64,000 bases of DNA from Calliopum simillimum. Taxonomy: Eukaryota > Arthropoda > Insecta > Diptera > Lauxaniidae. Under the pieces are notes generated by a model. The model made no database searches. It had not been told where the DNA came from and worked only from the letters and a program-made list of their open reading frames with translations. How positions within the stretch are numbered: the stretch's first letter is position 1; each line of letters starts with the position of its first letter. The stretch covers positions 88,681,058 to 88,745,057 of the forward strand of contig OX638372.1 of the NCBI GenBank assembly GCA_951812925.1, given 5' to 3'. Positions 58,381-64,000 of the stretch are shown piece by piece. Position numbers and translations under genes: made by a program.

Positions 58381-60276
58381 AAATGGTACATTTTTCGGAG
58401 AATCATCTATGTCTAGTCGAATTTAGTTCAAAAATTAGTTAAATTACGGTAAAGTGACGTTTGAAATACACGCTACTTAGTTGAGGCCTTAAAAACAACT
58501 TGTCAATTTCAAAAATATAGTAAACTTTTAACTCAAGCACGACTTGAACACTTGAAGAATATTAATCTTGCTTTAGAGACTTATTGCTAAGGGGCCATTG
58601 AACAAATTTAAAGCAACTACAGCCCATACCAGTGATACTAGAATTATCTGCAATATGTGGCGCTAAACTGCATCGAAGCTGTGCAAATGATAGAATTCGC
58701 TTGCATATGGCATGTCAGTCAAACAAATGTTACTCATACGTCATGGTTACTTTTTCAGAATAATTGTTAAGTTGCTTTTCTGAGAAGAGTAGCTGCTTTT
58801 CTTAGAATTTCGGCGAACATTTCGTTATTTTGCTAAAGCCGCAGTTTAATAGAGGCAACTAAAACTACAAACTTCAATTGAAATGGAATTCAAAATGCTA
58901 CATATACGGACATGCTGACATACTCCACTGTACATACATACATCTGTAAACAATCAAACGTATGCAAATACATGAGAAATAAGCGCCATAAGACCTCAAT
59001 ACACGCACACAGCTGCTTTTTATCATTTGTGCTTTGCGCTTCTGCATTTTTGACACAAAAGGAACCAAAAATTTTCTATTGTTTTCATTTTGTTTATTTT
59101 TTTTTCTTCTTTTCTTTTTTTTTTTTTTTTTGTTTTCTTCTTTAGTTTTATGTTTTCTTTTGTTTTACATTTCTATTCAAATTTGTAGTCTTTACAAATT
59201 CAAGGATTTGCATCCTGCTGTGCACAGGATTGCGCACTAAATGTCAAATTAAATGCTGTGTGCAAGCGCTCGTACAAACATATATGAGTGCGTGTTTAAG
59301 TGTGTGTGTGGAGCAGAGTGGAGTGAATTTATTGTGTTTAATGAAGTGAAAAATGTGTGGGAAAGTTTTTAAGCCATATGAAAATATATGAAAATAATTT
59401 TTGTTAAATTTTCTTTGAATTTCATTTAAAAATGTCGAATTTTTCTAAATGTCTTTAAAGCTCTCAACATTTCTGTTGTTAATTTTGATCCACCCTATTA
59501 TGCCCTGTGTGTGTGTGGGTAGGTTTTCTTTATGCCTTTTTTTTTTTTTTTGTTTGCTCAACATCGCCGCAATTAATTTGCTTTCAAGGCTGGGCATTTG
59601 TTCATTTAACACTCATTCATTTAAACATAGAAATGCGTAACACAAAAACCATTTGAGAGAAAGAAAGAACGAACGAATGGATGCAAAAAGATTACCAAAT
59701 AAAAGCGTATAGAAAGAGTTAGCGAGATTTGCGCGCCAAAAGCACCAAAAAGCAGAAACGACGTACAACAAACGCGCGCCGAGTGATTAATTAAAATCGT
59801 TTCCTCTTCATTAATTGCGCTCAATTAAACTTTTTAGTGGTAAATACAGCAGCGAATGGCAAAATCAAAAGAGAAACAACAACAGCAACAACAACAACAT
59901 ACTACTGTTTACTATACAACACTGTATTGGTTAGTTGGCCATGTCCGTGCCTTTGTTTGCGTATGTATTAATGGCTAAGTAGCGTCGATTGAATGAATGG
60001 AACTGAAGTAAAAAATTCTCAGCAAAAAAAAAGAAAACAAAATTTAAATTATGCTGGCAGCATATTATTTTTTTCAATTGCAAAAAATAAAAATATTCTA
60101 CCCACTGTATTTGCAGTTGTTTTAGTTGTTGTTGTTGTTTTGAAAAATTGCTCAGCAATTGCTTTTAATGAAGTCGTAATTTTGAATTTTGCATTTTGAA
60201 AATCTACGCAAATTAGTCGTTAATTTTAATGAAAAATGGGGGCATGTTAATTTTAAATATTGTAATAAAAAAATTA
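58381..60276. other. Apparently single-copy stretch with simple repeats
   Basis: A T-rich run lies at 59095-59145, TG repeats near 59300 and 59507, and CAACAA near 59877-59900. The small frames over these are low-complexity translations. This part looks like host intergenic or intronic DNA. Confidence 0.45.
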
Positions 60277-60363
60277 TTGCATAGTTTTAGGCGCAGAATT
60301 GTTTTTTTACAGCAGCACTGTTTTGTTACTTTCAAATTGAAATAAGCGCCTAAAAATATGCAA
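60277..60363. mobile_element. Very small palindromic MITE
   Basis: 'attgcatagttttaggcgc' at the left is answered by 'gcgcctaaaaatatgcaat' at the right, with about 50 bp between. The left terminus recurs alone at 60418-60437 ('attgcatagttttaggcgca') and in part at 12228. Confidence 0.65.
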
Positions 60364-61125
60364 TTGAAAAGCTTTGCTTACTGCCCATCATAAATTCTTA
60401 TTTAATTTGTTAATTTCATTGCATAGTTTTAGGCGCATACAAATATTCATATAGATTTTGAGTCAATTATGCATACAAGATTTACATAAAGTGATTCTTA
60501 CTCCGGGATATTGATTTATAGCCAATTCGGTCACCTCTACTCAATGGTACTTAGTATGCACCTTTTTTAGCAAAACCCTTAGGCTTGGCATTATACCCGT
60601 CTCCATTTACAAGTTAATACCAAAGCAACTATTTTAAGAAATAGTGAAAATTGACGGCCCCAAACTGCACCGAAAACATTTAATATTTATCTAAATATAA
60701 TGTATTTATGTGAAAATCACTGATTTTATAATATTTTCATCCGTAAAGAATGCAAATTTTTTACAAATGTTTCTGAATTTTTCTTTTTTTACAGTGTTGG
60801 AAAAAATAATAGGGACACACATCTCATTATAACGAATGCAGAATTAATATTTCCCTTTGCAGACAGTTTTTGGTGGAATTCACAGTAAAGTTACGTTATA
60901 CAGCGAGACTTCAAAACGACAATCCCGTTTTATTTGCAAATATTGTTCACACTGCGTTTTGGAACTGGAAAAATATTAGGGACAAAACCTGTTTTTAACT
61001 GCTTGGTGCCTGTTATAGAGCTGATTGTTGATTTAAAACTGGTAAGTTGTATATTATTAATGTAGCGAAAGAATGCCAAATATTTGCTTATGCAATTTGA
61101 TAGACTTAAGCGACATTTATGCAAA

Positions 61126-62580
61126 ATGGGTCGAGAAGTCTATTGTACCGAAGTACAGGAGAAAATAATGAAGAATCTAAGGGTAGCGGGTAAAACCATA
61201 ATGTAACTTGTGGCTATCATGAATTGCTCAACGGCCATGATCTTTAACGCTTTGAAATCAGTGCCAAACTTCAAGACAGTTTGATAACATTCTTGTGAGC
61301 CATTCGAAAAAAAATGCATTTCTTTTGTCCACTGACCTCAAGCTGGCTCCAAGAGCTCCAGTTGCAAGCCGTTTGGTAAGAAACAAGCTTCAAGAAGCAG
61401 GGTTATGCGGAAAAAGTGCAAGAAAAGCTACATTTTTAAGCCAAAAAAAACATAGATAATTAATTTTGCCATCAGGCTCAAGTTTACTTAAAACTGTCAA
61501 AATCTGCTGTGGTAGATTGTTTGTTACATGACCTTAGAATGCAGCATTTGAAACCAGATATTCTACCCTGCAGTAAAAATATGAGACAGTCTACAAAAAA
61601 TACTAGTTCACTGTTAGTACTAGCCCGAAACCAGTGAAAAAGGGATGCAGTGGGGACCAGTTTGATATCAGTTTGTAGCTTGTAGGGGAAAATAAATTTG
61701 ATTCGAAACGAAAACAAAATACAATTTTCGTATTTGCTTTTGAAATAATTTGTGTCACTTGAATTATGTGTCAAAATAAAATGTGGAAAAAAATTAAATT
61801 AATGAATTAATTTTTGTTAATGTTATTATGAATGCAATTTATATTTAATTTATTTAAAGAAAATATAAACTCAAATCAAAAAAATAAGAAATATTACCAT
61901 ACATACAAAGGTTGACCACACACTAAACCACTGGTTGAAGACTAGTTGTTAAAAGACCACTTCACACCACAACTGGTCCCGGACTGGTGAAAGCGTAATG
62001 CAGAAGGGGACAATTGAAATTTCATGGGACATCAACACACAAAAAAGAACAGGGATTAAAGTCGGACTAGTACTGGTTGGTAGAGGACTAGTTAATGAAC
62101 TACACTTGAACTAGTTCGTTTGCCTGCAGCGGAGAAAGCAAGTAAAACATTGTGATATGGTATCATGATATGGGCTTAATTTTCGGCGGCTGAGGTTGCG
62201 CCAGTATTATAGACTAAAGACCGAATGTGTGCAGCAGACGACTTATGTTTATATCCTCTATTCAGTTATGCGGACTTATGTGGGAGAGAAAGTTCTTTTG
62301 ATCTGAGATGTCATGCATGGCAATGACTCCAAACATTCATCAAAGCTAGACAAGTCATAAATGAATCAAAAAAAAAAAAAATGATCACGGTTATGGGTTG
62401 GTCATCACTATCACCGGATCTCAACCCCATTAAGTACGTCTGGGGAGTGCTTAAGAAGTTTATTGATTTTCACAAATTAAAAAATAAAAACGATTTATTG
62501 CAACAAATACAAGAGAATGGTACTCAACACTGTTTGAAATTTGTACAAGTTTTATGGAATCCATGCCTCGTAGACGCTTA
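61126..62580 (+). pseudogene. Tc1-like transposase pseudogene
   Basis: ATG 61126 starts MGREVYCTEVQEKIMKNLRV, the first helix-turn-helix, which is stopped by TAA at codon 27. Another frame then resumes with 'MNCSTAMIFNAL'. Near 61340-61440 'APVASRLVRNKLQEAGLCGK' and 'SARKATFLSQKKH' are the second DNA-binding region and linker. After the inserted segment, 'YVYILYSVMRTYVGEKVLL' and 'DVMHGNDSKHSSK' cover the second catalytic Asp block. 62393-62580 contains 'SLSPDLNPIKYVWGVLKK', where the third catalytic acid (normally Glu/Asp after NPI) is Lys. Multiple stops, frameshifts and a lost catalytic residue make it non-functional. Confidence 0.88.
61574..62122. mobile_element. 549 bp insertion inside the Tc1-like transposase
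   Basis: Flanked by CCTGCAG on both sides (61567-61573 and 62123-62129), a candidate 7-8 bp target duplication. The interior repeats 'actagt', 'accagt' and their complements many times ('actagttcactg', 'gaaccagtg', 'actggtcccggactggtg', 'ggactagtactggttgg'), partly in inverted order. Clear terminal inverted repeats are not visible. A hAT-like duplication length fits, but the class is uncertain. Confidence 0.55.
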
Positions 62581-62929
62581 AAGATGCTTAAAATGTAGGG
62601 AGCATCGACCAAATATTGAATTGGTGAAGTTTTTTTAAACTCATGTAAGGACTAAAAAAAGAGTTTATCCATAGCTAAAAGATAAAAGACGTTTGTCCTT
62701 ATTATTTTTTCCAGGATGGAAACCAAGAATGTCACGCATTTTTTTCATCAATTTTCAGTTTCTTTAAACTAAACTTAAATTACCTCAAACTGCTTAATAT
62801 ATTTTCCAGAGTTACTGACTAATTAAACGATATGGTTGAAAACCAGAAAAAAAAATTGCTTTTCCCTATTATTTTTTCCAACACTGTATTTGTTTCAAAG
62901 AATTTTAATTCAAAAAATTATTTTTGTTT

Positions 62930-63025
62930 TCAATATCAACTTTAAAGGTTCGAAATCATTTGAAACCCTATGAATCAAATACATTTTTAGAAAGCTCATT
63001 TTTACACATAGCGTTATGCGCTATA
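62930..63025 (-). repeat. Family B fragment
   Basis: 'caatatcaactttaaaggttc' followed by 'tatgaatcaaatacatttttagaaagctc' corresponds to the right arm of 49100-49190 ('aaatatcaactttaaggtc', 'aaaccaaatactcttagaaagccc'). Confidence 0.55.
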
Positions 63026-63721
63026 AACTCTACTGACTGACAGTTTAAATGCGATACAAAACATTGTACATATATAGTTCATGTTTAAAAGGTTTTACTT
63101 GAAAATTATTATATACAAAATCATTTAAAAAGCCGAACATAGCAATACTTCCAATGTACATACATACAATTCAATGCTTCATTCATCATTCATCTCCCAG
63201 ACATTGGCTCATATTTCATACATAATAAAAATGTAAACGAGATGATTGAGCATTTTATAGAAATTTCTACTCCATCCATTAACTTTCATTCAAAGGAAAA
63301 GGTCAAATTTAAATACTACGCATATGGTGCTGCAGAATCATGACGTTGTGCATACATACATATAAACGTACATACATACATATCTACCCAAGGGGAAAAA
63401 TTTCCAACGCTTCTTAACCAAGCACTTTTAAAGAACTTGTTCCCATAGAAATTAAGAAGCACTTAAGGCTGCAGTAAGCATTCAAATATCAAAATCTGCT
63501 TAGAGACCAATTTTTGTTTCAATATTTGAGTAGTTTTTTAAAAAAGACCGTAAGAGAGAAAGAGAACAAACCCTGTAGGACCGGCGGAGACAACTCTATA
63601 AATAGTCCCAACTTTGGTCTAGTTATTTTGTAAGAAGACCAAAACGGATTATATCTAAAACTATTCACTTAAATTACCAATTGTACCAAAACTGGTTCAA
63701 ATGTAATGCAAAGTCGGTCAT
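63026..63721. other. Non-coding stretch
   Basis: Contains TACATA-type simple sequence (63350-63385). No gene or family match was recognised. Confidence 0.4.
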
Positions 63722-63935
63722 TTGAATTTGCGCTGCGTGGAGAGGCCCAGGTTCAAATCCTCCACTCGGGATTTTCAATTCTAATTTTTAAATTTCTATT
63801 AATTTGTACACAATTTTTCTTAATAGTCTTCGGAGCGGAAAATTAAACAACATAGCCGAGGTACAATATAAAATAATAAAAAAATTAATTAAACAAAATT
63901 CATCCGCACCGAGATTCGAACCCGGAACACAATGC
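63722..63935. repeat. Inverted pair of tRNA T-arm / B-box-like sequences
   Basis: GGTTCAAATCC (63749-63759, plus) and GGTTCGAATCTC (minus, complement of 63912-63923) both match the pol III B-box pattern. They are embedded in similar contexts pointing towards each other: 'gcccaGGTTCAAATCctccactcgggat' and 'ttccgGGTTCGAATCtcggtgcggat'. No A-box or full cloverleaf was found, so these are not tRNA genes. They could be ends of a tRNA-derived SINE or of an inverted element. Confidence 0.4.
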
Positions 63936-64000
63936 TCAGAAATATATATATAACAAACTCTTTAGCACATTCGTCTATGAAACCTTTTGACATTTGTTTG
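63936..64000. other. Window end, nothing assigned
   Basis: A short AT-rich end. 'tttagcacattcgtctatgaaacc' (63961-63984) vaguely resembles a tRNA D-arm to anticodon region, but it does not fold with the adjacent T-arm-like sequence, which is on the other strand. Confidence 0.25.

Larger units (their letters stand above)
60792..62886 (+). mobile_element. Decayed Tc1-like transposon
   Basis: Bounded by TA (60790-60791 and 62887-62888). The termini CAGTGTTGGAAAAAATAATAG and its exact complement are of the Tc1 CAGTG type. A second internal copy of the terminal phrase lies at 60967 ('aaaaatattagggac') and 62698 ('ccttattattttttcca'), which suggests a double-repeat (IR/DR) organisation. The length of 2095 bp includes a 549 bp secondary insertion. 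The transposase is broken. Confidence 0.88.

Noticed and set aside
63901..63984. tRNA gene on either strand
   Set aside because: The T-arm-like sequence is on the minus strand and the D-arm-like sequence on the plus strand. No acceptor stem or cloverleaf forms.
1..64000. CRISPR array or bacterial operon
   Set aside because: Repeat units are too long or too irregular, with no spacer structure. Gene content and composition are eukaryotic.

Overview
This is AT-rich eukaryotic DNA from a draft assembly (200 Ns at 18265-18464). The mobile-element content suggests a higher dipteran, perhaps a tephritid- or muscid-like fly. That content is a mariner with a recognisable transposase helix-turn-helix region, a Tc1-like element, two non-LTR reverse-transcriptase pseudogenes, and a dispersed family whose tail resembles tails common in fly genomes. 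The organism is an inference. I found no intact host protein-coding gene, no rRNA and no convincing tRNA. Nearly all long open frames are shadows of repeats or decayed transposon genes. The window reads as intergenic or intronic DNA built from nested and mostly non-autonomous elements.

Dispersed families seen more than once (my labels). Family A: a TTTGGCCTGGCCAAA hairpin, then 2-4 tandem units of about 141 bp, then a conserved tail; 655-1306, 3026-3200, 4330-5261, 22415-22856, 24652-25092, 31920-32592, 36650-37596 and 56410-57205. Family B: 25225-25376, 38290-38760, 48428-49380 (full inverted-repeat form) and 62930-63025. Family C: 1307-1890, 29385-30030 and 57640-58380. Family D: GGGTAAGGGAGGG termini with a TA duplication; 3521-4017, 33690-34544 and 46408-46739.

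Long inverted-repeat (foldback) elements are the dominant structure: 4018-4330, 6184-6510, 7327-8764, 8884-11460, 12418-13961, 18503-21894, 42118-43711, 48428-49380, 49440-50140, 52790-53385, 53395-54000 and 56150-57540. The largest (18503-21894) has arms made of about 122 bp satellite monomers with a 414 bp higher-order period. Tandem arrays fill much of the rest: an 8-mer array at 16862, a 5-mer array at 45852, and longer-unit arrays at 7015, 23440, 31101, 32820, 39971 and 45060.

Coding remnants: a split transposase-like pseudogene (42010-42117 plus 43712-44737) interrupted by an inverted-repeat element flanked by a TAT duplication; non-LTR reverse transcriptase (27384-27848); non-LTR reverse transcriptase C-terminus plus RNase H (50335-51240); mariner transposase (28024-28370, minus strand); and Tc1-like transposase (61126-62580), itself interrupted by a 549 bp insertion. 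Nesting gives relative ages: family A lies inside the 31101 array and inside the 56150 inverted repeat, family D lies inside the GATAAAA-rich array, and several insertions disrupt older transposase genes.
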